Part shown: in pieces, positions 33,791 through 45,162 of the stretch
How the letters are laid out: each line of letters starts with the position of its first letter
Numbering within the stretch: the first letter of the stretch is position 1
Assembly (NCBI RefSeq): GCF_014851395.1
Contig: NW_024040152.1
Location: 17,275,308 to 17,339,307, forward strand
Direction of reading: 5' to 3'
DNA: 64,000 bases
DNA from: Micropterus salmoides
Taxonomy: Eukaryota; Chordata; Actinopteri; Centrarchiformes; Centrarchidae
Notes under the pieces: generated by a model
The model's database searches: none
What the model was told of the DNA's origin: nothing
Seen by the model: the letters and a program-made list of their open reading frames with translations, nothing else
Position numbers and translations under genes: made by a program

Positions 33791-34021
33791 AGGTCAGCAG
33801 CAATCTACTGTTCCACACACATGCCCAGGTGGGGGCGGTATGCAGTTGGTTTGCCAACCGCCATTAAGCACAAAAGAAGAAGAAGGTCAGCAGCAGTTTT
33901 AAAAAAGGAAATACAAGTAAATCAAATGAAATTAATATTGGCCTTTGCTGTACTTTTGCGTTTTAGTTTTGCGCTAATTAGCAAATATTAGCATGCTAAG
34001 CTAAATTGTCAGTACTTATGT

Positions 34022-34293
34022 AGCACCTTTCTAGCCTTCTGACCACTCAAAGCACTTTTACATACACATCACAATTACCCATTCACACACATTCATACAC
34101 TGATGAAGAGGCTAATGTGTCCACTGCTCATCAGATACAGAAATTAACATTCACACAGCGATGACCGACATCAGGAGCAGTTTGAAGTTCAGTATCTAGC
34201 TCAAGCATACTTTAAAATGCAGACTGGAGGACTGAACCGCAGATCTTCTGATTAGTATGCAACCTGCTCTACCTCCTGCGCTACAGCCGCCCC
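34022..34293 (-). repeat. tRNA-derived SINE (unit B copy)
   Basis: On the minus strand the GGCTGTAGCGCAGGAGGTAG head and the CTGCGGTTCAGTCCTC B-box-like region are followed by the same body as at 22082-22291. It sits about 130 bp upstream of the unit B alpha start, in the same relation as in unit A. Confidence 0.6.
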
Positions 34294-34420
34294 TATTAGC
34301 ATCACGAGCCAATCTGATATTTCCCTTTGTCTTAAATTTCCTCATAGTGCAACGCAGCTTTGACGGCTGATCTGCATTCACATAACACGGAAGCTGTGGG
34401 AAATATCTCCTCTCTACAAA

Positions 34421-35180
34421 ATGATTTGTTTTAGATTTATATTGGTCCTGATGCTCAACAGCTTCTGTGCCTTCTCACAAAGTAAGAATATTTATTTATA
34501 GAATATATAGAATATTTATATAAGAATATTTAAATTTACTAGACTTTCTAGTTGTTAACATTCATTGTAATATTATGGGAATGCAAAAATATATGGTATT
34601 CTTGAGTGTTGTCAGTTTCTGTATATCAAGAATACAAATGCCTGAAAGAAAAGCAAAAACAGAAGCTGTAACTTTTTGTAAACAATGTATTGTTTTTTCA
34701 GTTCCTCATGAAATTGTCTATTTTGTGGGCTGCTTTGTGATTAGCACAACTGATGTACAGTTTGAGTTTGATGGTGAGGAGATTTTATACATGGATTTCC
34801 CAAAAGAGGAAACTGTTTACACGGTCCCCAGATTTCTTGATCCTGATCCAAGTCAAGTTTTGGTGGATCAGAATGTACTTAGAGATGCTCTGACAAACAA
34901 GGACCTTTGTTTAACACTTACTGCAATCTTTGAAGAGGAAGAGAAAAATCCACCAGAAGAAATAGGTAAGTTACAGGATCTGGGGTGATTGTTTTATCTT
35001 ATTAAGCAAGTTTTGTTCTGTCTGTAATGATGCTTATGCTTTCCAATTTCCTCCTCAGAGCTTGACTTGAATCAACCCAGTCTTGGACCAGATATTTTCT
35101 GTGGAGTGGGCCTGATTCTGGGCTTTTTGGGAATTGCAGTTGGAGTATTTTTAATTGCAAAGGGACACCATGGACAATAA
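34421..35180 (+). CDS. MHC class II alpha gene of unit B lacking the Ig-domain (alpha-2) exon
   Basis: Exon 1 (34421-34481) encodes a signal peptide, MICFRFILVLMLNSFCAFSQ. Exon 2 (34702-34965) encodes the alpha-1 peptide-binding domain: VGCF and LCLTL hold the cysteine pair of fish alpha-1, with YTVPRF in between. The next exon, 35059-35180, encodes the connecting peptide and membrane anchor (PSLGPDIFCGVGLILGFLGI, then GVFLIAKGHHGQ, stop). The alpha-2 exon present in unit C is missing; only its last ten or so bases (ATCTGGG then GTGATT) survive at 34975-34984, fused to the start of intron 2. Both flanking exons are phase 1, so exon 2 joins the membrane exon in frame (148 residues). The new 93-base intron has a good donor and acceptor. 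Such a chain could not form the usual membrane-proximal Ig contacts or CD4 site. A CCAAT motif (34311-34315) could be a Y box (weak inference). Confidence 0.85.
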
Positions 35181-35459
35181 TTTCTCTATTGTTTAATATG
35201 GCCATCACTGCAAATGAATTCAGTATTGCATCTATTCATATTTAATGAATTATACACAAATACTATGATTTTGGAGTGCAACATTTATAACCGTCTAACC
35301 CTTTACAAAAGAGTTATTATGGAAAGCAAGAGGGGGATGAATGGTCCGGTAAAATGCCACTTTCATGGGGACATTCTCCTGTGACTTATACATTACATTT
35401 GCCAGACGAAATTCCCCTGTAAGTGGTCATTAGAAATAGAAACATGCACCATACCTTGA

Positions 35460-36192
35460 AGTGGTCATATTATGCTAATTTTCAGGTTCATAATTTTAGT
35501 TAGGGGTTGTACCAGAACAGGTTTACATGGTTTCATTTTCAAAAAACATCATCTTTTTTGTCATACTGCACATTGCTCCAGCTCCTCATTTCACTTTTCA
35601 CTCATATAAAATCTTTGTTGGGTGTTGCACATGCACACTACCTAAGGACTACTAGCTAATCAGAGACAGAGTAGGGCGGGTCCTGAAAAGCCAGTAAACA
35701 CGGCTTCGGTTCAGCTGTATACGTTCCCCTTACCAGCTTAGGAACATAGACCGGAGCAAGAGTGGTGAGTTATTCATTTCTAACAAATGTTTCTTTCATC
35801 CATAAAGTTTAAACTGAGCACTGTCTCTACATCAAAGTAACAACTTTACGTCCATTCACTGCCAGAGGGTAGTTAGTGTTTGGAAGGGAGAGGAGAGGCA
35901 GCAGGCAGATGTCTTGTTACTGTGTGCTGCAGCTCACTATATATAATTATTATTATATTTTTTTTTTTTTTGAGGGCGTGCCTGACTAGCCGCTTGGTGA
36001 GCATTATGACGTGTATTTTCTTGTGAACTACAAACGAGCTGTTTTCAGGCAGTTCAGAGCAGTGTTTTTTGTGGGAGATGGGAACTCCCTTTGGGGTGGA
36101 CTTTTTCACTTTGCAAACCTATTACATGCACAGAAAAGGTATATAATTCAATAAAGGAGATGGAAAAAGCTAAAAAGCATAATATGACCTCT
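35460..36192. mobile_element. Non-autonomous TTAA (piggyBac-like) element in unit B
   Basis: Ends are AGTGGTCATATTATGC on the left and the complement GCATAATATGACCTCT on the right, flanked by TTGA (35456-35459, probably a mutated TTAA) and TTAA (36193-36196). Unit A preserves the empty site ATACCTTAATGAAACACTC at 22758-22776, which proves insertion after or independently of the duplication. A longer relative lies at 6092-10178. Confidence 0.75.
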
Positions 36193-36196
36193 TTAA

Positions 36197-37611
36197 TGAA
36201 ACACTCCAAGGAGATAATCCATGTAAACCTGCATGTTCTGTTAAATTGGCTTAAAAATAGTTGGTACAAAAGGGAGGGAAACTTGAAATTGAGTTTTATC
36301 AAGAGTGTGAAAGAGCCTTATCGTCTGAATGAACATTAGATGTAATACCTTTATGATTTATTTACTGGTGTTTCTGCCTGTAAGTTCTCTGCCTTTATAT
36401 GATAATGGGACAATATGTTAACCAGCAATGTACAGTAGAAGGAGAGCTTCTGGGTTACCACAGTCACTTATTCAAATGCTTGGCAATGTTTGCTTCTGTT
36501 TTGCTACTTTGATATCTGAAAGGAATGTCAAAGTTTATACATACATGTGCTTTATATTGTTTTATTATTCAAATGTAATTAGATGATTCACTATGCTTAA
36601 AACTGCTACTATTTGAGTGAAGCAGTAAAAGAACACTTTAAAAATAAAATCAATGAAGCATTTTAAATGTGCAGTGGATGATTATTACTCACACATTAAA
36701 ACCTTCTGCGGCCAACCAATAATAGCAACTCATACATTGCTTATGAAATAAAAGAGCAACCTTACTAGTAGTGCGTAACATAGTAACAAGTGTGGAGCCA
36801 TTACAGATAACCACAACAGATAACTTAATTCTACAATAAGATTTGTGACGAAATCAGTAGTTATTTGTGAAAATTACATTTTAATTATGATTGTTGTTAT
36901 AAAAACCAGATGTCAGCAGTACAAAGTAAGTAAGCATGTTGTTATGTAGGCTACTGCACTGACAGTTTTGAGGGACCTGTTGTTAAGGTTTGTGGTTCAG
37001 AGGACTCAGATGCAGACACTGAGACAGCAGTAAAAGGAGAAATTACAGGGGATTTACTGATAATAGTACAGATAATGTGCAAGGGGAATCTCAAGCCGGG
37101 AAAGCCTTGTGAGCAAGTAGGCAGCGTGATCTGGACAGACAGGTGGAGACAGGGCAAAAAGAACAAGGCAGACAAAACAAAGCTCGCCTAGTCCCGGACC
37201 AGAAAATTGATGATCTGGCGAAGAATGAAGTGCAGAGCCAGGGTTTATGAACTGTAGGGGTTCATTATTTGTGTGGTGGTGTGCTGATTGGCCTGCCAGG
37301 AGAGTGAAACTTACTTTTCGCAGAAATAACCTAGTTAGTTTAGCCGCCAGTACTTTTAATGCAGGTGTTGCTTTAGTAAGTTACTTTAGTTTGCCACTAT
37401 TACGAAATAAAAAAGGATCCAAGTACCTCTTCAACAACTAGTATACTAACTACACTGTAGCGTGGGCAAAGAGAAGGGAAGTAGACATATGACTCAAAAT
37501 AACAACATGATCATTGAAACTAACCACACTAAAAAAATGCTGTTTATAAATTTGAACCTGAACTTCCTTGTTTCAAGTTTCTGTTTGGATAGCTCTCATT
37601 GACATGACAAC
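36197..37611. other. Between unit B alpha and beta genes: flank and repeat
   Basis: 36197-36300 continues the alpha 3' flank shared with unit A. 36956-37290 has the composition of an unclassified non-autonomous element (GACTCAGATGCAGACACTGA). The last 100 bases before the beta start contain AACATGATCATTGAAAC, similar to ACATGATGACAGTGAAC before the unit C beta gene (45025-45041), a possible shared regulatory box. Confidence 0.4.
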
Positions 37612-39357
37612 ATGTCTCATGCTCTCAGCTTCTTAACTCTCCTGTTGGCATTTTCAAGAGACGGTAAGACATATGAAAGCAGAATCTCATTGTTTGTGTT
37701 GCTGTTCAAGTAAATACGTTAGTCAAATACTTGCTAGAATGTGAAAGTCACAGAGAGACAAGAGACAGACAAACCTTTGTTGACATGTTTAGCTTTAGAG
37801 TCTGATGACTGAGAATATCAAATGAACCAGAGAATACAACTAACTATACATATCAGCTAATATCTGTTGGAATTATTCTTACAGATGCTCTCTATGGTCA
37901 CGCTTTGGTTCGTTGCCAGTTTAGTTCCCATGACGGTCATGATGCTGTGTACCTGGAGCAGTACTACTTCAACAAGATGCTGGCGGTCCAGTACAACAGC
38001 ACTTTGGGAAAATTGATCGGCTACACGAAGAAAGCAATAGAAGTTGCAGATATTCTTAGCAGGAATCCCAGTTTTGTGCATTTAGGGAAATGGAAAACAG
38101 AACGTTGTAAAAGAAACGCCCAAGTGTTTTATAGTGGCCTTCTGAACCCAGGTGATTATCACAGAATATGATGGAAATTGCCATGATGGTTCAGTGTGTT
38201 AGATTTAGGGGGCTATATTAGCAGAAAATGATGATAATATTCATTACATAGGTTTTCATTAGTGTCAAGAGACCAAATCCAAATCCAGTTACCTGCCTAA
38301 GCACACAGCCCTCTCTAAGCAGGGTTAGCTCTTTTGAATAATTTACTTAAACAGAAGGGTTACAGTGGGTTATTTTCCTCTAGTTGAGCCCTCCGTCAGG
38401 CTTAGGTCAGTTGAGACAGCGGGCAGCAAATATCCAGGGATGCTCGTCTGCAGTGTGTACAACTTTTATCCCAAACAAATTTGGGTGACTTGGCAGAGGA
38501 ATGGAAAGAAGGTGACATCTGATGTGATGTCCACTGATGAACTGTCCAATGGGAATTGGGTCTACCAGATGCACTCCTATCTGGAGTTTACACTCAGACC
38601 AGGAGAGAAAATAACCTGCATAGTGGAGCACAGCAGCCTCCTGGAGCTCAAACTTTGTGACTGGGGTAAGAGAGTGTGCATGTGGATAGCTGAAGTAAAA
38701 TTACCTCAAGCAATGATATATTACCAGTGGTGGAATGAAACTAAGAACATTTACTTAAGTATGGTTCTTAAGTAAAATTTTGAGGTATTTTTATTCTTAG
38801 ATTTTACATGCAAAGATCAACTTTATATTGACTTAAACATTTAATATGGTTAGTTGTTATAAAATAAACTCCCACACTTTATATAAAATTGTTAAAATGA
38901 CCAACGTCACAGTAAATCAAAGTATCAGTAATAATTATCCACTAATAGAATATTTAATAATTTAACACTCATGGGGGGAATTTTTCTGAATACTGAGTAC
39001 TTTTACTTTTGATAGATACACAGTACATTTTGCTGATGATACTTATGTTCTTCTACTTAAGTACAAATGAATAAATGAATGCAGGACTTCTACTTGTAAT
39101 GAAGTATTTTTACATTGTGGTATTGTTATTTTCACTTACGTAAAGAATATTTTTCCACCTTATAATATATATTAAGTATATTAAGTATTTTAGGTATGAT
39201 AGCATTATACAATTTCAACTCCTTATCCTTGCTCGTGCAGCAAAAGTAGGTAGAGGAATGGTAGAAGAACCTTTGTGATATCATTTAATGGAAATATGAT
39301 GCAAGGTTTGTGATAATTGTCTTTTCAGAGCCCATGCCTGAGTTCAAGGTTGGATAA
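37612..39357 (+). CDS. MHC class II beta gene of unit B, frameshifted before the membrane segment
   Basis: Exon 1 (37612-37663) encodes MSHALSFLTLLLAFSRD (signal peptide). Exon 2 (37885-38151) encodes the beta-1 domain with the canonical RCQF cysteine, ERCKR partner cysteine and NST glycosylation site. Exon 3 (38384-38665) encodes an intact beta-2 Ig domain (LVCSVYNFYPKQ, ITCIVEHSSL, WQRNGK). Exon 4 starts at 39329 but is 112 bases, not 111: one inserted base after CCTGAG turns it into EPMPEFKVG then TAA at 39355-39357. The membrane segment that would follow is otherwise preserved up to 39440. Cytoplasmic exon 39542-39567 remains. The terminal exon at 39665 also lost its TAA (TAT). Read as is, the product is a 209-residue secreted chain; alternatively this is a recent pseudogene. 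Confidence 0.8.
38725..39160. mobile_element. hAT-type MITE, unit B copy
   Basis: Begins CAGTGGTGGAATGAAACTAA and ends near TTTTTCCACCTTAT, with GTACTTTTACTTTTG motifs inside. It is in the intron after the beta-2 exon at the same distance from it as in unit A (25299), and absent from the unit C intron. It marks the A/B duplication. Confidence 0.6.
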
Positions 39358-39916
39358 GATTGTTGTTGGGATGGCAAGGCTGTTGTTGGGTCTGGTCTTT
39401 GTAGTTGTTGGGCTGATTTACTACAAGATGAAGTCTACTGGTGAGAGATGAATTCTAATTAATATTAACAAGTTTTACTTCTAATGATAGCAGCTCGGAC
39501 CTCAATGTCACACTTTGTTTGTTTGTTTTTTCTGATTGCAGTGCGGGTTTTGGTGCCAACAACTGAGGTAGGCATTTACATTTAACATAATCTTTCTGTC
39601 AGTTTGTCTGACACATTTGTGGCATAATGTCATTAATCTGATTCAATAATCTATCTTCCTACAGGGTTTATATCCAGAGCACACACTTTATGTCGGAGAA
39701 GCCTGTTGGGAATCATTCAGAATCCTGTCCTGACCAAATCCAATGGATCAATCTATGTGCTAATTTTTATTCCAATAGATGATTATTTTCTCTGTGACAT
39801 AAGTGTTTGAAATCATATGTTTATTTGACTACAATAGATGAGTCTAACAGCTCAAAGCAGTGTTGAACAATAAAAACCAAAATCTCAGAGCACAGTAGTT
39901 TCCTCTACAATGTTGT

Positions 39917-40454
39917 TGTCACGATTCGTGTGTGGTGAAGCAGGTTGGAGGACCCAAACGCAGGACACAGAGCGGAGCAGGTATAGTTCAGTGGTTTTAA
40001 TTAAACAAAAGGTGAGCACACTTACAGACTGAGTGGCTGAAAGACTAAGTCCAAAACAAAGGTTGTCCAACAGAAAACCAAAATCCAAAAACAAGCAGGG
40101 AAACATGACGAGTGAGGCTGACGACACGAGAAACACACTGCTACACAGGGTGACAACATACAATGACCCAACAAAGACAAGACAGAAACACCAGGTATAT
40201 ATACACAAGGACTAACAAGCAGGGCAGGAGCAACACAGGTGAAAGACATGAGGCTAACGAGTCACAGGCAGGGAGAGAGAGCAGGGGAAAACAGAGACAG
40301 ACACGCAGAGGGATCACTGGGGTAACAGACATGACAAGGGTTACCGAACACTAGACGACAGACAAGACAAACCCCCAAAACCCAACAGACCAAAATAACG
40401 CTAACTAAACGCAAAAGTGCAAAACACAGCATGGCAGACAGGCAGAGTGTGACA
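39917..40454. mobile_element. 538-bp non-autonomous element with TGTCAC...GTGACA ends
   Basis: The element starts TGTCACGATTCG and ends GAGTGTGACA, with 5-base GTTGT repeats at 39912-39916 and 40455-40459. Orthologous flank in the other units reads uninterrupted (CAATGTTGTGGCC near 20159-20171 and AGTGTTGTGGCC near 27962), giving the empty site. The open frames on both strands (40022-40354) are incidental. Superfamily not assigned. Confidence 0.7.
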
Positions 40455-40459
40455 GTTGT

Positions 40460-42300
40460 GGCCAGTGTTAATATCTGCTCTTCTCTAATAAGTTATTTGA
40501 GCTCATAGTGACAAACCCACCTTCTGCATTTCCCCTCAAACTTGAGCCTTTTAGCCTCTTTTTTGCTAGCCAGCTGTTTTTGTGAGCCTGTACATAGACA
40601 CAGCAGCTTTGAGCTAAATGCTAATGTCAGCATGCTAACATACGGGTAATAGACTACCATACTTACCATTTTCACCATCTTAGTTTAGCATGTTACCATT
40701 AAACACAACTACAGCTGAGGCTGATGGCAATGTCATTATTTTCTCCCTGAGAATAACTGGATGAATAAACATTTGGTGGCGCTAGACTACTAGGAAAGAT
40801 CATGGAGATTACTCTAGATTGGGCTGAAAAATAAAACTTTTTAATTGAAATGACTCAAACTGCTGTATTAAGTTGAGTCCACTAAATTCCTTGCTAGCTC
40901 TTGTGTTTGTGTCAAAAAAACTTATAAAAGAACATTGGCCTCTATTGATGAGTTACAATCTGGCTGTATAGCAGGTAAGTGTTTTGCACACAAGTTTAGA
41001 TTAGTCCTGGATTTATTTCGTCACTGATATGAAGTAGCTCTTTCTTTTGCCATGCTCTTTGTTTCATCTCTGCACCCGAACACTTTTACTCCAGTTCACT
41101 CCATAATGCCATCCTCATCATCCCATCCAAAAATTGTGTAGCATGCATGGGTCCACAGCTTTATATACTATGGTCCCTAGCTGCAGCATTTGCAGACCGC
41201 CAGTGCCACCTGTAGCCCAACATGGGTAAGTTCTTAGAATTACACTAAATACAATAATTGATTTTTTTACCTCTTCATTACATTATTATTACATTGGTAA
41301 AATGTTATTTCCTGACAGAGGGCGTTGTTATCAAACACTGCAAAGCTAGACACCCAGTTAACATTCAAAAGTCCTCCAATAAACACACAAGGCTTGACTT
41401 TTCTTGTATTTTACTGAAGTTATTTCCTCTTTTGGTTTGGTTTGTAAAACTGAAACATTACAGAATAAGAATATATATTACTACCTGCTAGCTAACAGAG
41501 CACATGTTTTACCAAAGCATAAAAACGTTTCTAACATGACATTCCTTACAAATGCAAGTGAAGTGAATTATTTACACATTACTTACAGGCACATAGTCTC
41601 CAAGGCAGAAGCGGATTAGAAATACATTCAGCAACATGAATCCAGCACTGTCTTTCTTGCCTTTCTGTGTTCAATTGAAGAGTGTACTTCACTGAATTAT
41701 TAACTCTGACCAGTAGAGGGCAGCACCCAGCACGAACCCCTGTAATTTCACTTTTTAAGCTCAGTTTTTTAACTTATTCAACTATTAACTCAACTTTAAA
41801 GACAGCATAGTGAGTTTGCTTCATAACGCAAAAGGTTTGGTAATATAATTTTATCAAATAAAAAAAACAAGGGTAGTTTCAAAATAAAATATATCCTCTG
41901 CTTCAAAAAAGCATGTTTGAACTCCCAGAGGCAGATAACCATTCAACAAAACTGCTGAAACAGAAACTGATCTCTCAGATGGCCTCATCCTGTACTTTTA
42001 CTTGGACAATGATGCCTGCGCAAAATCTTTAAATATGCACTCTGCCCATTCTGAACCACTTTGGAGAATCAGAACAAACAGGTTAGACCGCTATGTTCCC
42101 GTCAACATTTTCATAACAAGGAAGCTATCAATATACATTGTCGACTGCTTCTGATGAAGTGTGGATAGAGCACATGATGATTCATAAAGGACCCGATATT
42201 TGACTTCCTCAATTTAACACAAGATGTGGTCATGCAATTGTGTTGCCTGGAACTGACTGGCGAAAGATATGAACATATTTGTTTGGACTGCAGCTCAGAA
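40460..42300. other. Between units B and C
   Basis: 40457-40740 is beta 3' flank shared with unit A (28000-28330). The rest is AT-rich with short frames and no domain. The promoter of the unit C alpha gene must lie in the last few hundred bases, but I could not identify convincing X/Y boxes. Confidence 0.4.
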
Positions 42301-43416
42301 ATGAAGAAGTCTTCACTCGTGATTCTGATGTTCAACACCTTCTGTGCCTTTTCACAAAGTAAGAATAATTTTAAACTGACTACTTTGTTTTTTGTTCTAG
42401 TAAGTTAATGGAAACCTTTTTATGGGAAAGTTTTTTAAGTGTCTGTAGAGAATACAAATGCCTGAAGAAAACAGACAAGATCCAACAGAAGCCACTTGCT
42501 GTCGTTATAGGTTATACATTTATTCATGTCCTTCTTTTCATCTGTATTGTTTTTCAGTTCCCCATGAACTTGTCTATCTTGTGGGCTGCTTTGACAATGG
42601 CACAACGGAGGTACAGCTTGAATTTGATGCTGAGGAGATTTTTCACGTGGATTTTGAAAGACGTGAAGTTGTTTACACTGTACCCAGATTTCTTGTGAAT
42701 AACCCAAGTGAAATATATGATGATAGGCGTCTATATGGCAATGCTTTGAAAGGCCAGCACGTGTGTCCAGTTGCTGTGGCATTGGGCAAATTGGAGGAAA
42801 ACAATCCACAGGAAGAAAAAGGTATCTTAATCCCAATATTTTACTCTGTATTGGCGTGATTGATGAAATGCTGATGAAGGTTGTTAATTGTCTTCTGAAC
42901 CACTAAAGACCCTCCAGAGAGCATCCTCTACCCCGCGGAAGAAGCTCAGCTGGGAGTTGAAAACAGCCTCACCTGCTTTGTGAATCATTTCTACCCACCT
43001 GACATCAAAGTCAGCTGGACCAAAAATGGTTGTCCGGTGTCGGAGGGGGTGTCACTCAGTCAGTACTATCCCAATAATGATCAAACCTTCCACCAGTTCT
43101 CTACCCTGACATTCACACCAAGGGAGGGGGACATTTACAGCTGCACTGTGGAGCACTCAGCCCTGGACAGGCCTAAAACCAGGCTCTGGGGTGATTGTTT
43201 ATTCTTGTGAAACCAAATGTAAAAATAATATGATGATTTGCTGTAAAATACTTTTTTGTGTTTGTAATGATGCATTTCCCCCATTTTTTCACAGAACCTG
43301 ACTTTAGGCATCCCAGTCTTGGACCAGATATTTTCTGTGGAGTGGGCCTGACTCTGGGCTTGTTGGGAGTTGCAGCTGGAACTTTTTTAATGGTTAAGGG
43401 ACACAATAGGCGTTAA
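42301..43416 (+). CDS. MHC class II alpha chain gene of unit C, complete
   Basis: Four exons join in phase 1: 42301-42358 (signal peptide MKKSSLVILMFNTFCAFSQ), 42558-42821 (alpha-1, with VGCF and HVCPV cysteines and YTVPRF), 42909-43190 (alpha-2 Ig domain, LTCFVNHFYPPDIKVSWTKN and YSCTVEHSAL), and 43295-43416 (connecting peptide, membrane helix with the GxxxGxxGxxxG-like GVGLTLGLLGVAAG, short basic tail KGHNRR, stop). Total 241 residues, normal for the family. It pairs with the beta chain to present endosomal peptides on antigen-presenting cells. The acceptor of exon 3 (CCACTAAAG) has a weak pyrimidine tract. An extra cysteine (KNGC) occurs in the alpha-2 domain. The beta partner starts 1.7 kb downstream on the same strand. 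Confidence 0.92.
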
Positions 43417-43436
43417 CTTCTCTGTTTTAGAGAGGT

Positions 43437-43486
43437 TATACACATGATGATGATGGTGATGATGATGTTGGTGATGATAATGATGC
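43437..43486. repeat. GATGAT microsatellite
   Basis: Imperfect trinucleotide tract (GATGATGGTGATGATGATGT) directly after the alpha stop, in the 3' untranslated region; likely length-variable. Confidence 0.7.
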
Positions 43487-43899
43487 CAAATGTGAATCTT
43501 ACACCAACAATTATATTTGAGTCAAACAGAAATTTGCACAGTTTATCATCTTCTAAACCATGATTTGGTTTCAAAGAAAGGTATGAATCAGGCCGTGGCT
43601 ATGCAGTGGTTATTATTTCTATTTATGGCTTATGCAAGAGTGAATCAAACCAAGAGTTCAACTGTGCAACATTTGCACTGTTGAAAAACATTTGTAAACA
43701 ATATATTTCTCATCCTTCATCAGCAGTGTTACAACATCATCATTTACATGTGGACATACCTTTATACACAGAACAGACACCACATTATATTTAACTTTAA
43801 AGCAAGATTATGTAGGCCTAAATAACACATTCTTCTTAAAGATAAGCTGAATTCATAAGCAATTATATGCATGCTTTCAGTAAGTGTATAGCAAATATA

Positions 43900-44026
43900 T
43901 TTCTAGTCTTTTCAACCACTTTTACACTACATCCACACACTGAGCCTAAGAAGGAGAAGCCAGGGATTGAACCACCAACCTTCTGGTAAATGGGCAACTT
44001 GCTTGATCCTGAGCCACAGGACGCCT
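43900..44026 (-). repeat. tRNA-derived SINE (unit C copy, degraded)
   Basis: On the minus strand GTGGCTCAGGATCAAGCAAG and GGTGGTTCAATCCCTGGCTT show the A- and B-box type blocks. Same family as at 22082 and 34022, but placed downstream of the alpha gene rather than upstream, so it is an independent insertion. Confidence 0.55.
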
Positions 44027-45162
44027 AAGTATTGAGTTAAGCAACTCAGTACACTCGGATTTTGCTGCGACAGCCTGGCTTGGTCTGGTGTGACTAGTAG
44101 TTTTTGGTGGCTAATGTAGCTAATTTTAAATAGACAGTTTACTAACTTTTCTGTACTTGTGCTGCTGCTAATTTTAGATATTAACATTATTCTGTGGTTG
44201 TCATTTGTGGCCACATCGACTGCTGTTCAGCAGTAGTCTCGCTTTAAATCAAGAACAGGAGTAAAAATTTAATTGAACCATGAATCATCATAGGTCTACT
44301 TTGGAACCATAGACTGTATAAAAACTTGAAACTGACCTTTTTTAATGTGTACAGCAACAGTTTGTGTGACAAGGACCAGAAAGTAGCCTTCCCTCAGAGA
44401 CTGTGGCAGCCTGGCAGCCTGGCAGCAAGGCAGCGACCAGTGGTTCGTGGAGCAGCAAGGCAGAGACCAGTGGTCGGTGTGGCAGCGACCAGACCACATA
44501 ATTGGCTACAACCCCTTTCTACTCCACAACAATTCAGAGGGGAAATGTACTTTTTAGTCGACTACATCTATCTGACAGCTTTGCTTACTGATAACTTTAC
44601 AGATTAGATTTCACATACTAAAACATATGATGAGTTTATAAAATATGATGCAATGCCACAGATGAAACTCTCCAAGAGTAATTCAACTAAGCTTCTACAT
44701 CAGCTACAAAATTTAAAATTCATCGTAATGCATCAATAATGAAAATGCAATAATAATATATAATAAATCTCTGACATGGGCCATTCTGCTGCATAATGTA
44801 TACTTTTACTTTTGTTCAATTAAGCACCAAAGTACCCAACTAGCATTTTGAAATCAAATTATAAATCACTTTAATAGTTAATATGAAATTGGACAAAATG
44901 AATGTAAGTGGTGTCACTACAGATGACTGGAACACTTTAGACCTGCAGTGCAGATTATGTGGCACACATACTTTGTGCCAAACCTCAAAGCACACAATTA
45001 CAGGACATAAAACAAAACATGTCACATGATGACAGTGAACTTTCAGCATAAAACAGGAAATAACTAAACAAAACCTAAAACCTTTAACAATCTGCCTGCT
45101 GCTTCACTTCCTCATTTTCAGCGTGACCTTCCGATTTTCTGGATGTCTTTTCATTTGTCACC
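44027..45162. other. Unit C alpha-beta spacer
   Basis: 44403-44495 contains a short tandem of GGCAGCGACCAGTGGT-like units. 44545-44820 has GTACTTTTTAGTCGACTACA and further fragments of the hAT MITE. The last 150 bases are beta promoter territory, with ACATGATGACAGTGAAC at 45025-45041 as a possible X2-like box (inference). Confidence 0.4.

Noticed and set aside
40022..40354. Open frames on both strands
   Set aside because: They fall inside the 538-bp non-autonomous element and have no protein features.
42408..42859. Overlapping frames of 96 and 133 codons around alpha exon 2
   Set aside because: Only the frame containing the alpha-1 domain is real; the rest reads through introns or on the opposite strand.
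44403..44495. GC-rich tandem GGCAGCGACCAG-like units
   Set aside because: Too few and irregular copies to be called a functional array; noted only as spacer content.
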